Shown here: one piece after another, positions 47,387-59,875 of the stretch
Layout of the letters: the number at the start of each line of letters is the position of its first letter
Position numbering within the stretch: position 1 is the stretch's first letter
Origin: Sipunculus nudus
Taxonomy: Eukaryota > Annelida > Sipuncula > Golfingiida > Sipunculidae
Direction: 5' to 3'
DNA length: 64,000 nt
Assembly (NCBI GenBank): GCA_026874595.1
Contig: CM049320.1
Coordinates: 41,602,714-41,666,713, forward strand
The notes under the pieces: model-generated
What the model saw: the letters and a program-made list of their open reading frames with translations, nothing else
Database searches by the model: none
What the model was told of the DNA's origin: nothing
Program-made: the position numbers and the translations under genes

Positions 47387-50300
47387 GACTTCAGCCAGTA
47401 TCTCACTGGGCTCCGACTGTTGGCGAATCAGCGGCAACGTTCACTTGGAATCACACTGAATTGCCACCTACGACACATGGACACATGTCGCACGAACTCC
47501 TGGCGAACTTTGGGCCAAAGTTTGCCTGGAGTTTGTATACATATTGACGCAAGGCCTTCGCGTAATATTCGCGCGATTTCTCATTTTTGTCTCAACACAG
47601 TAATAGTGTAGTTTCGTATGTCGCCAACCCCTCACAAAGATGTCTCACATATATCGCATTTTCTGACCCACGGAAACTTAATTAAGAAGGGTTCCAGACG
47701 GCTTCGAGACATCCGCTACGTGACTATTTTGAGAGAAAATTGTATGTTTCATATATTTTCTTCAATTGCTTTATGTATTTAAATTATTGCGACACGAGAT
47801 CGGGGCCCTGCCACTCACGCGAAATTGAGAACCCCCGCGGACGTTTAGAGACACTTTGAAAACTACCTTGCGAATGCCGTTCGCATTAATCACTAACTAA
47901 AGTGAGATAATGCCTTTAGTGAAACAGTGTGAGATCGGATCTGCAGAAGAGAAATCAGGTACCACCTTAATATAACTGTCCATTATACAAATCGTATCCT
48001 TCCTCCTAAATGCCTCGAGTCGTATTGCATAGATTACCCTTCAACTGACAAAAAACGTCGGCGCTTAACGTCAACGTGCTATTATGTCAAAGGTTGTGCC
48101 ACTTATTACATTTATAAAACATGCCAACTGTTGTGAATATTACTTATGGATGTTCCCGTGATCTTCAAACATTTCCCCTGCATGGAGCTTGTGGAGTCAA
48201 TCGCCAGCTTCAAACCGACCACATATATCGCACCTCTCCTAGTCAGTTCTTTTCTTACTCGTGTCGTTTTGGGTAAGAAAAAGAAACGAGAAAGGTTTTG
48301 CCCTCATGTTATAAGTTTCATGCAAAGAATAATTTTCATTCGAGTAAATGTGACAGTGTCGACCAGGCTATGAACCACTCTATACAGAATAGCAGGTCCT
48401 TGGTTCCCTGGAAGGCCCTTGGCACTCACTTTGTAAAACGAAGTGAATCAAATCCACATTTTCCCTAAGTGAAACAGGCACTGTTCGCCTTTTCCTGTCA
48501 ACCTCCATTGTGAGATCTGAAAATGTATGGAGGAATATTGAGTTTTTGTTGACCACTGCGAAGGCGGGACGTACTTAGTAGTCTATGGTTTGATGTTGTG
48601 AGCGGAGGGGTTCATGGTCCAAACCCATTCAGAAAGATTGGTAACGTGAGTTTAGCCTGAACACTGAAGTGTGCCCTGACGCCTAAACAAACATTAATAT
48701 CCCTGAACATTTGCTTAAAAAGTATAAAACCTTGTAAGAAATAAATATAAAACATCTAAAAATAGATCGATAAAGTAAACATTTGGCACAAGTATACGTT
48801 CCCCTTGGCAAAACCTAGTGCGGAAAATGAAGTGCTATATATGGGTCAAGAGACGTCTTCTCGTCACTGATTGGCGAAAGTGCCACAAACCTTTTTTTAA
48901 CCAAACAAAACTACAAAACTTGCTCTAATGTATGGCAATCTTTCATATGTTATATATATATTTTTAGTTTCTACATGTATATTTGAAGAGTTATAAGTTA
49001 TCTTTAAGGCGAGTTTGTAAAAAAAGCTTACCAAATGCACCAAACCTTAAAAAAGTATAAAAAGGAGTCTTTCTCGAAAAAAGTCAGACGGCTTCAAGAT
49101 AAATTTGACATTTAGTTGCATATATCCTTTTTTAACTGACAAATTCTGCTACAGGCCTCATTAAATAGTTCTTAAGTTTGTAAGAGGACAAGTCACGCTG
49201 ACGTGATTCATTTAGGCCGTTCGACAAGCCAGACATTTACGGACAACCCAAACGGTAATAAATATACATTTAGCCCTGCAATGAAGTACATACAGGACAA
49301 AATATTGGTATACGTGCACAGGAATTCGCGAGAAAATGCTTACAATGCTCGGTTAATGATATATGTCGGTTTGGACAAAGAAGCGTCATGTCATAATAAA
49401 TATATCCCGACGTCCGAGTCCCGCTTTGGGTCCATGTTAAGTTGTATTAAATCGTTCTTACCAGGGCACCAGTAATAGAGCTGTCGTTCTTGAAGAAGAC
49501 TTAGAGCTGATAGACATTTCACGTTATCAGAGGCGTCGGTACACAACTGCTTGGTCATACACTTTGCCAGTTACTGCCTACATTTATTCAATATAAAGTC
49601 AATAGTACAGCCCCGGTCCCAGGGTCCGATTCTCTGATCAGATGACATCCCTGCCACCCCTACCCCTCTGAAACCTGAAATATCTTAATGCTATAATAAA
49701 CGGGCCTGTGCTATCAGTATTTGTCTCGTTCTCTTCCATGAGATACATCGCAGGATTGCACAGGTTTTAAACCTATACACACTCAAGTCGTACATCGCCC
49801 GTATCTGATCCACGTATCTACCACGCGGGCCGCCGTGCCTTCCTCAAACGACGTTGTTCTGTTTTATTTTTTTTTTGTATGACTGTAGTTTTGCTAAATA
49901 CAACTTTACGACTGACCAAAGAACTTCAAGGCACTAGCAGTTGTATGATTTTACATTTAAGACATACCTCAAGAGAGACCTGGCGTTTCCTTCATTATCG
50001 CCTTGAAACTTATAAGGAAAACTTTGCCTGTATTGAGAATCATACGTTCCATGGTCTGACACCGGGAGAGACGGGCCGTCCTTCACAGAACTTGTAAACC
50101 TCTGGTTTTGCATATTGGGAGTTTGTTCTTCTGTATAAGGCCTTGTTGTTTAGCCTGGTAATTCTCCAGCTTATATAAAATATGATCAAATGGTGCGTAT
50201 AACGATTTCAGACGAAACATTAATCATATAAAACAAAGTGTCTTATGTAATAACTATTAGAAACGGTATCAACAAAAATGAAAAAAATAAAAGAAGAAGA

Positions 50301-51366
50301 AAATTTGAAAAAAAAATTTACATTAAAGCAAATGATAACTAGTTAGACTTTGCTTTTGAAAATGAATCTCCGGTTTAACATATTATATTACTGGATATTA
50401 AAATATTGAAGACTAATTCATCAGATGTTCTATTCATACACTGAATAAAGAAAGAAGGTAATTCGTTATCCCTTTATATATTTTTTAAATATTTGTTTCA
50501 CAAGCTTCCTTTCCATAATAATAAAAGAAATACAAAATATTTGAATATTTATTCAACTGAAATATATATATATGTGTGTGTGTGTGTGTAGTTGTATGTA
50601 CGTGTTAATCTTCAATTAGATTCCCCTAGTGCATAAGTATCACTAGTGGATATATCTTGATATATACAGTGATTCCTATATATACAGTGATATATACAGT
50701 AATATCTATATTTGCATGAGCAGATATTATATTTAAATTGTTTTGTTTTCAATGCGGGGCCACATGTTTCTGATATATGCTAGTTAATAGCTGCGCTCTC
50801 CCATTATCTAATTTGTTTATTTTTTTTAGCAAAATCTTTCATTGTGTCTTAATGTTAAAAGGGATTTCTCTCTCTCTCTCTCTTCTTGATATTAGAAGAG
50901 TTTATAAATATATTATGTGAAAAATAAGCCCCACTGAAATATCAAGAAATACATCTGCCTATGATAGATATCTAGCACACCTGCCTATGATAATAACAGC
51001 TTACTTATATATTTATGTGTATATATTTTTTCTGTTTCGCTGTTAGTCCGTCGCCCGGAGACACGACAAATATTTGCGTGCTCAGCATATAAAGTATTCT
51101 GGCCGCCTGGGAAATCAAGGACCCTCTCACGTCGAGGTGTGACATTTTTCATCTTGGACGGCTTTTGGAATCAAAAAGAGTTACAGGCCATTAACAGATG
51201 TCAACAAACCACAAGGAGCTGATGTACGCCGGGAGACAGCCAAGTACATCACACGTCTGCGCAGTAATCGATACGTTGATAATCTACACACAAGGACTTC
51301 TTAAATCGTGCATTCTGATGGGGATAAGGTTTCCGGTAGTTAACAGGAACTATGTTTCTGTTTATT
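47387..51366. other. Noncoding stretch with a hairpin near its left end
   Basis: 47494-47534 forms a 19-bp hairpin (16 pairs, 3-nt loop), possibly part of another MITE. The rest has no gene; frames at 48146-48373, 49203-49475 and 49879-50097 are not recognisable. Minor TA/TG tracts near 50565-50590. Confidence 0.4.
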
Positions 51367-51745
51367 ACCTCCGCCAAACGGGTGATATGTTTTTGCCGCC
51401 GTTGGTTTGTTTGTTTGTCTGTCTACATGTATTAGCAACATTACACAAAAAAATCATTAAAGGACTTTGATGAAATTTACAGGATAGCTCGGATACAAGG
51501 AACAATTGCTTAAATGTTTGGGGTTGATTCGGATCAACATCTGGGTCCAAGAATTTTCAAAAGGAAAAATCCTGCATTTCTTACAATGCCATATGGATTA
51601 ATGAGCTGCCTTGTTAAGTTTATTGCCACTGGGTGGCGCTCAGTGTCAGTACGCCATAACGCTCAGTGACTGTCCTATTGTCTCTGTCTCAGATTTCTGA
51701 CCTAGGTAGAGGTCTGGACTCTCTGAGTGCAAATTTCCAGTTCAC
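51367..51745 (+). mobile_element. GT-rich dispersed repeat, copy 2 (longest)
   Basis: Starts CCTCCGCCAAACGGGTGATA, then TTGGTTTGTTTGTTTGTCTG, AACATTACACAAAAAAATCA, GGACTTTGATGAAATTTACA, GGATCAACATCTGGGTCC, and ends near AGAGGTCTGGACTCTCTGAG. This order is one I recall from a repeat family common in marine animals. Non-coding. Copies at 9744 and 59876 share its beginning. Confidence 0.65.
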
Positions 51746-53326
51746 TCTAATTGTTGGCAGCGCATCTGAGGATGTAAATCGTTAAATTAGTGCAATTACA
51801 TGTCACGTCAATCGTAGATAAGATAAATATAAAAGTAATGTTAAGGCGTGTTTTGTTTCACAGAAGCCCAGTGTATAATGATGCATTAACTGAATTCTAA
51901 TTGTCTATGTTTAGAGTTAAAACTTTGTCGTGTATGCGATAAATCAACGCAGTAAGTAAACTAAAAATCATGGAGACATATGTGTATCAGTAATACCTTT
52001 CCCACATATGCGTGTTCCACCGCCGTTATAGATATCCATATTTAAATATTTATGTTATCAAAGATTAAGAATCTGCGTGAATTGGGATACGGTATTAGTC
52101 TAACACAGCCAAGAATTCTGGGTGTGCTTTGAACAATACTGATAATATAAATGCTAGCATACATTGTAAATTGAATCATGTGAATATTATAACATGTACC
52201 TAAAAGTGATATTGGTATGACCACTTGCACCACCAACATAAGACAAATTATATTTTTACGCTGCACACCGATTTAAACTTGGAATGTTTAAAAAACGTAA
52301 CACAATTAATTTGGTTACATATTTATTATATGACGAGCCATGGCTATATAATTTTGAAGATAAATGCGATACCCTTTTTTATAATATACAATGAGGAAAC
52401 GTGCTTAGTAGGCCGGTAAAAGAATATCGACAATGAAATACATGGAAGACCTTTGAAAATTAATATTGACAATTCTGTAACAAATTTTATAGTTCTATGC
52501 ACGCGATGTTTTTTTTACGGAACAATATTATGGCGGCATCTGGCCGAATATACGGTTCAATTGGTCGTTTCCAGTGAGACTTACGGCCGAACAGGTTACC
52601 TTTGCCAATGATTTGTCTTTCATGTAAGAATTAAATTTGAATACTGCCCAAATGAAACGTGTGTTCTGCTAATTAATTGAGCTATACAATATTACAACTA
52701 AGAGTGATGACCGTATCATTGTCAATATATCTTCATGGAGCCATTTGAAAACCTCGCTCCTCGGAAAACTCTGGCGGTAAAACGTGATTTTGCTTCTGTC
52801 CATGCAGCGTTTATAATTGTAATCGCAGTCAATTGTTCCTTGTTACACTTAAATTAAGGCATGTGATAATGCAAATCACCAAAACAATAGGCCAAAAGCC
52901 TCCTGCCAAGGACAAGCACTTTTGTTCAGCAAAAAATATATCAATTGATGTCATTTTTCCTGAAATGTCATGTGACCTTGATGAAGAATACCAATCATTT
53001 TTAATATGGGCCTCGTTTCGATTTACTCAGAAGAAGAACATGTTTATCATGTTTCCTAATCGTCATTCACCTCGGTTTATTTGCATTCCGCCTCCGGCAC
53101 GCCACGAGATGGAGTTAAACTGTGGATCTGCCCGCACTCCCATCGAAGTTAAATGTTGTCAACAATAAATGCAATTATGGTGAACTATGAAATAACTTCA
53201 GGTTAAATAAAGCTGATTAAATAAATAGTTTACTCTCGTTTCCCAAATCTCCCTAACACTCGTCCCCCATTGTGCTAAGATAAAAAAAAATTGAAAATAT
53301 AGTAAAAATCTATGGTCTTGTTAAAG

Positions 53327-53376
53327 TGTTTGTCTGTCTGTCTTTCTGTCTCTCTCTCTCTTTCTTTCTCTCTCTC

Positions 53377-53424
<48 letters not shown>
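53327..53424. repeat. (CTGT)n-(CT)n-(AT)n compound microsatellite
   Basis: CTGT/CTTT units, a CT run, then about 21 AT units to 53424. Confidence 0.95.
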
Positions 53425-53427
<3 letters not shown>

Positions 53428-54622
53428 TATCTGTAAGCTACTAATTTTCCAAATCTTAAACATAACAAAATTTTACTTGCAAAAGAAATCATGAAGAACT
53501 CGACAGGTATTTATTTTTTTATTTTATTTTCTTATTAACAATATTATGACAAAAGGTTTTAGAAAGAGGATATTTTAGACGCGGATTATATTAAAATATA
53601 ATTAAAGCGGTATAGAAATGTACATAGTACATAGTACATTTTAGTATTAACGGGTTATCTAGGTAAAAAAAGACTGGATATAAGTTTCATTAGATTACAT
53701 TCATATACATTCATTAAATGCGGAAAATAAAATATTAAGGAACATATAATGAATTTAAATATGCTTAATGTTACATTTCAGCTGGTAAACCACCCATATA
53801 CGTGCAGGAATAAGCCAGCAACAAAACAATATTTGGCCACCAAAGAGAGACACAAAATTCCCCTTTTTGGACAAGTTAACCAGTAATTGCTAAGTGGACT
53901 GGTGCAGACAAACCATTTACCAATTTTATTACGAACCTAAGAGAATTCAGAACGTCAAGCCGTCAGTCAAAACAGAGAAATACTGTAAATACAGACTTAT
54001 CTAGATAAATAAAACCGATCCTTTAAAGTTTAACGCAGTCTGTAACATCACATACTGAATCCCACAAAGGGGCTTTTGTATATTAATATAATAACCTAGA
54101 TTTGTGTGCGCTGTCAATCTTTGCTGAAATCAGAGCCAGCACATACGTGATAGATTGCCTGACGGGGCTGTGAAATAAGTGATGAGCGGTGGCGACTCGC
54201 GCTCCCCCTGGTCGTTAAACACGAAAACGACATTGACATATACCAAAAGCCAGAGGTCAGACCGTTCAATGAGCCCTCTGTCAGCGTGACTGACGCCTGT
54301 TATGTTATAATGAAAGACGAAATGCCACCAGATTGTCGAGACAAGCATCATGTACTTTGACCACAGATTTTTACACCTACATGTTCCGTATTTCTAAGGT
54401 AATGGGCGTCTCACCTTTACCTTCACGGCATCAAACCTAAATTGATGTTGTGTTCAAGACCGTGTGGTGTTCGTGCTTGAGATCATAGCCAGGACTCATT
54501 GTATCATTTTTTTCCTTATACACTGTATATATTTATTCGGCTGTTTAGCTTATTTTTAACCTGTTTTTGTTTTTATCTGAATATATCTGTCTTGACGTCC
54601 TGGACCTTCCTTGGACGTCCCG

Positions 54623-54624
<2 letters not shown>

Positions 54625-54682
<58 letters not shown>
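54625..54682. repeat. (TC)n microsatellite
   Basis: About 29 TC units. Confidence 0.95.
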
Positions 54683-54686
<4 letters not shown>

Positions 54687-54929
54687 GTTACTAAATGACC
54701 TATCTACCACTTATTTAAGAAGACATTATATGACACAAAATATAAGTTAAATTAGAATCAGTTATAAAAGTTAAATTCATTCATGAGATTACGACACAAG
54801 TTTGTTTTGTAACAACTTATCGAAAATACCTCTTGTCGTTAAATACATATATATCGGTTAACTAGGGACCCATGGTTTTCGAAGCTCAGCTGCATTTGTA
54901 TATAAGGATATATGTTTATGAGGTTTTCC

Positions 54930-56400
54930 AAAATATTGGTCCTGTGATCAGTTTGAAGCCAACCTGTCTACCCAAACTGGAGTTATCATCCAACTAATTT
55001 GTGAATGGATGGGCCCTGTGACCTTAACCTTTGACCTTGTGACCCCAAAATCAAAAGGAAACTTCCCCTATTGGCAGGTGCACCACATGTTGATGATGGA
55101 AGGATTGAGATGAAAAGTTTGGCTTAAAGTGCATCCACAATCTTTCTAAAGTAGTGGGTCCTTTGACCTTGACCTTTGATCTCATGACCCCAGAATCAAC
55201 AGTTCTTACTTTAGTGGTGGGCCATATATAAGTCAAGTTTGAAATCAATATTTCAAACCAAACTGGTGTTATCATCTGGAAACTAATATGTGGATAGATT
55301 GCCCCATGACCTTGACCTTTGACCTTGTGACCCCAAATCCATAAGTTACTTCCACTATTGGCAGGGGAGCAACATCTGGAAGATAGGAGGTTTGGGACAG
55401 AAAGTTTTGCTAAAAATACATCAACAATCTTTTAAAGATGTGGGTCTTGTGACCTTGACCTTTGACCTTATGACCCCAAAATCAAAAAGGTTCTTGCATT
55501 ATTGGTGGGTCATATCTATCATTATTGATGGGACATATATAAGTCAAAATTGAAACCAACATGTCAATCCAAACTGGAGTTATCATACAGAAACAAATAT
55601 TTGGACAGATGGGCCCCTGTGACCATGACCTTTGACCTTGTGACCCCCAAATCAATCAGGTTCTCCCCCTATTAGCAGCTCAGTAACATGTGCAAGATGG
55701 AAGGTATGGGATGAAAAGTTTGGCTTAAAATTCATCCACAGTCTTTCTAAATAAGTGGGTACTATGACCTTGACCTTTGACCTCATGACCCCCAAATCAA
55801 TCAGGTTCTTCCCTATTGGCAGCTCAGCTACATGTGCAAGATGGAAGGTTTGGGATGAAAAGTTTGGCTTCAAATGCATATGAATTCTTTTTTAAGACAT
55901 GAGTCCTGTGACCTTGACCTTTGACCGTTGGACCATAAAATCGACATGGTTCTTACTTTATTGGTGAGACATATATAAATTAAGTTTGAAACCAAGATGT
56001 CAAACTAAACTGGAGTTATCATCTGGAAACTTATTTTCTAACAGATGGCCCCTGTGACCTTGACCTTTAACCTTGTGATCCAAAATTTATTTATGCTCTC
56101 CCCATACTGGCAAGTCAGCTAAATGCGCAAAATGGAAAGTTTGGGATGAAAAGCTTGGCTTTAAATGCATAATCATTTTAAATAAATGAGTCCTGTGACC
56201 TTGACCTTTGACCTTGTGACCCCAAAATCAAATAGGTTCTTGCTTTAGTGGTGGGCCATATGTAAGTCAAGTTTGAAATTCATATGTCAATCCAACCTCG
56301 AGTTATCATCTGGAAACAAATGTGTGTGGATGGACGCATGGACAGACAGACAGACAAACAGACAGGGTGATTACTATAGGGCATCCACTTGTGATCAGTA
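54930..56400 (+). repeat. Tandem array of about 146-bp TGACCT monomers
   Basis: Nine recurrences of a GTGACCTTGACCTTTGACCT-type core at about 145-150 bp spacing (near 55020, 55155, 55306, 55450, 55619, 55763, 55909, 56055, 56197). Two monomer types alternate: type A has TATTGGCAG...GATGGAAGG...AAAGTTTGGCTT; type B has GGTGGGCCATATATAAGTC and CAAACTGGAGTTATCATC. Order by eye is B A B A B A A B A B. The array ends in GACAGACA repeats (56340-56364) and ACTATAGGGCATCCACTTGT. Minus frames 55051-55275 and 55652-55879 are shadows. Each core contains TGACCTTTGACCT, a direct repeat with 1-bp spacing. Confidence 0.85.
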
Positions 56401-56513
56401 AACACTCCAGGTTTTGGGACACTAGATGTAATCACAGCTGAGAAACTGACATGATTGTTGTCATTTTATAGTTAAACAATAGAAAAATATTCGTTAAAAT
56501 ATAAAAAAAAAAT

Positions 56514-56878
56514 ACAGGTGGCGCCACCACTTTTCGGGAACTGACAAAACTAGTCATGGTCAATATTCAAGGCATATATTCATGACAATCCATACATTAA
56601 TTATCAAGATATTGGGGGTTTTGTATCAAATGTTTGATTATTCTGGGGGGTACTTTCAAGCCCCATAGCTCGGAGAATATAGGTCGCAGTGACCTAATTT
56701 CAGGTGTCCAAAGAGATTTTTTATCGACCTCCCAGGATGTTCACTTAAAAGTTTCTATGACCAGCAGTTACGATTTGTGCCCTGCTAACGGACGGCCGGA
56801 CGCACGAACGACCGGACGGACGACGGACAAAGCGCCATTCCTATACCTCAGTTGACTAACAGTCAGCTGAGCCAAAAA
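56514..56878 (+). mobile_element. GACGGACG-tailed element, single-unit copy
   Basis: Opens with the palindrome GGTGGCGCCACC (56519-56530), has AGAATATAGGTCGCAGTGAC, AGTTTCTATGACCAGCAGTT, TGTGCCCTGCTAACGGACGG, CGGACG repeats to about 56826, and ends with a hairpin CTCAGTTGACT/AGTCAGCTGAG followed by CCAAAAAA. It matches 33609-33992 part for part. No protein; the frame 56634-56855 is a shadow. Confidence 0.7.
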
Positions 56879-57003
56879 ACCTTCAGTGAGTTGAAATATT
56901 CATTCTATACCGGATGACGTAATGTTGATCCACCTGCACCCACCTGTGTCTCATTATTATGGATACCAAGGGGAAGTTAACGTTGATCTAGACCATTAAA
57001 GGC

Positions 57004-57004
<1 letters not shown>

Positions 57005-57052
<48 letters not shown>
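57005..57052. repeat. (TA)n microsatellite between GGCGTA repeats
   Basis: About 24 TA units, flanked on both sides by AGGCGTA. Confidence 0.95.
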
Positions 57053-57054
<2 letters not shown>

Positions 57055-57059
57055 CGTAA

Positions 57060-57640
57060 CCTTGATTAAACATAAAAGAATCCAAACAAGCGTCAGACTA
57101 AACCACAGATAGACGCAAAAAATGAGGAAACGTTTGAAGGTATATTTAAAGCACTTCATGTGTAATCTGCTGTAAAGTGTTTTATAACGAGTTTTAATTT
57201 TTACCTACCAAGCATACGTTATTGGCTGGCTTCATATGGCTGGCTTCATTCCCATAATGTTGGTTAATCTTCTAAAATCCTTTTAAACTGTTCTGGACCA
57301 TTAACTGCTAGTTCCCATCGAATTCTAGCATTGTTTAAAAAGTCAATTATGGTTTAGTTTATGAAGATGGAAGAGGGTATGTAAAAAGTACACGGGGGAA
57401 TTTATCGTCTTCTTGCCAGCATTTAATCCAGGTTATCCTGAATTCCTGCTTTCTTATGTAACTAATCGTCGATATAATTAGATGCCTCCATTTAGTGCAG
57501 GGTAATAAGTGCGTCGACATTTACAGAATGCCTGAACCTGCGTGTCTGCCATTCAGAAATCTGTTGTAGCTGGAGTGACGGTCATTGCTGTCAGTCTGAG
57601 ACAGGGCCGATGTCGTACCAGATGTGTCCCGATGTACTAT
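57060..57640. other. Noncoding stretch, nothing recognised
   Basis: Sequence between the TA array and the 21-bp minisatellite shows no repeat or coding signal apart from the frames that run into the minisatellite. Confidence 0.4.
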
Positions 57641-57644
57641 CGAC

Positions 57645-58045
57645 TTAACGTCGAGGTGACAGCAGGACCTATCGAGGTGACAGCGGGACACGTAAAGGTG
57701 ACAGCGAGACACGTCGAGGTGACAGCGAGACACGTCGAGATGACAGCGGGATATATCGAGGTGACAGCGGATTACATCGAGACGACAGCGAGACACGTCG
57801 AGATGACAGCAGGATATATGGAGGTGACAGCGGGACACATCAAGGTGATAGCGAGACCCGTCGAGATGACAACGGGACACATCGAAATGACAGCGGGACA
57901 CATCGAGGTGACAGCGGGACACATCAAGGTGACAGCGAGACACGTCGAGATGACAGCGGGATATATCGAGGTGACAGCGGGATACATCGAGGTGACAGCG
58001 AGACATGTCAAGGTGACAGCGGGACACATCGAGGTAACAGCGGGG
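57645..58045. repeat. 21-bp minisatellite, about 19 copies
   Basis: Unit GAGGTGACAGCGGGACACAT plus C, with A/G variants at a few positions. Because 21 is divisible by 3 and the unit lacks stops, both strands stay open: plus 57542-58057 (heptads like EVTAGHI) and minus 57521-58072 (heptads like CHLDVSR). Start context, composition and symmetry argue for an artefact rather than a protein. Confidence 0.92.
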
Positions 58046-58129
58046 ACTTTTAGATGATATCTCGGATGACATCAGGGAAGATCAGGTATATATCGGTAAT
58101 TTTTTTAAAGTTCAAATTGTTATAGAAAA

Positions 58130-58250
58130 GGGGTTACACCGAGACACTTTGTTGGTGACACCGAGACACTTTGTTGGTGACACTGTGACACATTGGGGTT
58201 ACACCATGACACACTGGAGTTACACTGGGACACATCTGACTCACAGGGAG
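58130..58250. repeat. 22-bp diverged tandem repeat
   Basis: About five units such as GGTGACACCGAGACACTTTG plus TT, progressively diverged rightward. Resembles the 21-bp unit (GGTGACAGCG.GACAC), so probably a diverged extension. Confidence 0.8.
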
Positions 58251-58254
58251 ACAT

Positions 58255-59769
58255 CATGATAGCACGTCGGGCTGTAATCACCTATGTGTGAGCAAACATT
58301 GAGTAAATCATTAAGAATTACCAAATTTGTGCCGATTCGGTTGGAAAAATCCCAGTTTGAATCTCGAACTGACATTCTATGCTACACCGTTCAAAGCTTA
58401 GCCGTCACCGGAAGTGACGTAGTAAGATTACTACGGACTGTGTTTAACGTCTGTGTGGTTATCACTTTCGTTGGTTAAGTGTCCTAACCCCCTTTAATCT
58501 CGTTCGAAAATTAACTCATCAGAAAAAGTGCGGAACTGCCAGATCCTATCAAAAATGCCAGCAAAATGGATTAAATGAGCAAATTAACGTTAATTGGGTT
58601 TAGAATCTAAAACAAATTTAAATTAAACAAAAAATTAATGGAGTGGTCTGTAAATGGACATGTTATGGACGGAAAGGGTAGGAGGACATTGCTTTCAGAA
58701 TTCTTTGAATTTTTAGCAGATTTATCAGACACACGCGCAGACGTTTTGACAACAGACTACCCCATCCATACCAAACTATTAATACATTCAATTCAGACAA
58801 TAAACTGTCGTCCTCACACTAAGGCTGTCTTGCCTTTAACCAGGGTTTTTGCAAAAATGGTATGAAGATTTAAAGGTTATGACACTAAGCCTTATGACGG
58901 GTGTATATTGGAGACGCTGACAGACATCATGTCATAAATCCTGGCGTTCCTGTTTGATAACCCACTGTTTTCATGCTTATACAAATAAATGTATGGATTA
59001 GGGATATTCTAAATGTCCTCGAGTTATTAAGATATTTCAACCAGTCTGTGTGGCGGTGTCACATTTGAACCCTGGGGCCTGGTCTCGGGTTTCAACCCTT
59101 GGCCTTTAGTGTAAAAGACCAATAACTTGACAGCAACAACAGAGACCGTTTTATTTCAATTTTATTCAGATTAATTCCTCTCCAAGTATCAACTCATCTT
59201 TTGACTGAGAGGTCAGTAAATGTAATAGTGTTATGCCATAAAAGTACTATGTCTGATTATAGCTATAGAGTAGGTCGGGTTACGGCCTTCCGGCATATAT
59301 CACAAATTTAGGCCGTACCACCATTTGTTTCCGATATTGTATTGACACTTGACAGCGGAGGTATGAACTTTCCGGGTTTCCTGTCCGTGTCTATTGACAA
59401 ATGTTAATCTATGGTTACCGTTATTTGATCGCTGGCCTGGATTTGTGCCGTATCACATGACTTCCTTACGTAAATACCATATTCAATTATTTTCCTGCTT
59501 TACGTGCATTGTTCGATATCTGATGTCATTATCGAGACTGATTTCCCATTCACAATGTTCCGGATTGGTTGTATATGCACTATAACCGTAAAATGATATC
59601 TTTTTTGTCATGATACTGATAATAGAAATAATAATGAAAAATCGAGAATCGTTTATTTGAAGGATATGCTATCGTTACTCTCAGTAGGTTTCGGGGTTTA
59701 CAACTAAGAAGACATATATAACCTATCAATAAAATATTAGAGTCAATATGAGGTTTTGTTGATATTTCA
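58255..59769. other. Noncoding stretch, nothing recognised
   Basis: No repeats or RNA genes. Open frames 58284-58478, 58638-58865 and 59394-59585 have no recognisable domains. Confidence 0.4.
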
Positions 59770-59870
59770 CCATTTAGCTTTTGAATCTCTGGAGGAATTC
59801 GAATCGGTGACCTTCCGCTCTATAGCCTAGCATCCTTACCAATACGGTACCCTTGCAATCCCGGCATGCA
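59770..59870 (-). mobile_element. tRNA-like SINE head, minus strand
   Basis: Minus strand reads GGGTACCGTATTGGTAAGGA, TGCTAGGCTATAGAGCGG, AAGGTCACC and B box GATTCGAATTCC (plus near 59797-59808). The D-arm-like part and B box have tRNA-like spacing. It abuts the GT-rich dispersed repeat at 59876. Likely a SINE head rather than a functional tRNA. Confidence 0.5.
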
Positions 59871-59875
59871 TTTTT

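Larger units (their letters stand above)
51750..54929. other. Noncoding stretch with CT/TA tracts
   Basis: Contains microsatellites at 53327-53424 and 54625-54682. The plus frame 52833-53168 (111 codons) is repeat-free but unrecognised, lies in AT-rich DNA and has no supporting signal. Confidence 0.4.

Noticed and set aside
52833-53168. 111-codon plus-strand frame as a gene
   Set aside because: No known motif; begins in low-complexity AT-rich sequence and looks like a chance frame.
57521-58072. Long open frames on both strands as real proteins
   Set aside because: They coincide with a 21-bp tandem repeat whose length keeps any stop-free frame open; no domain outside the repeat.
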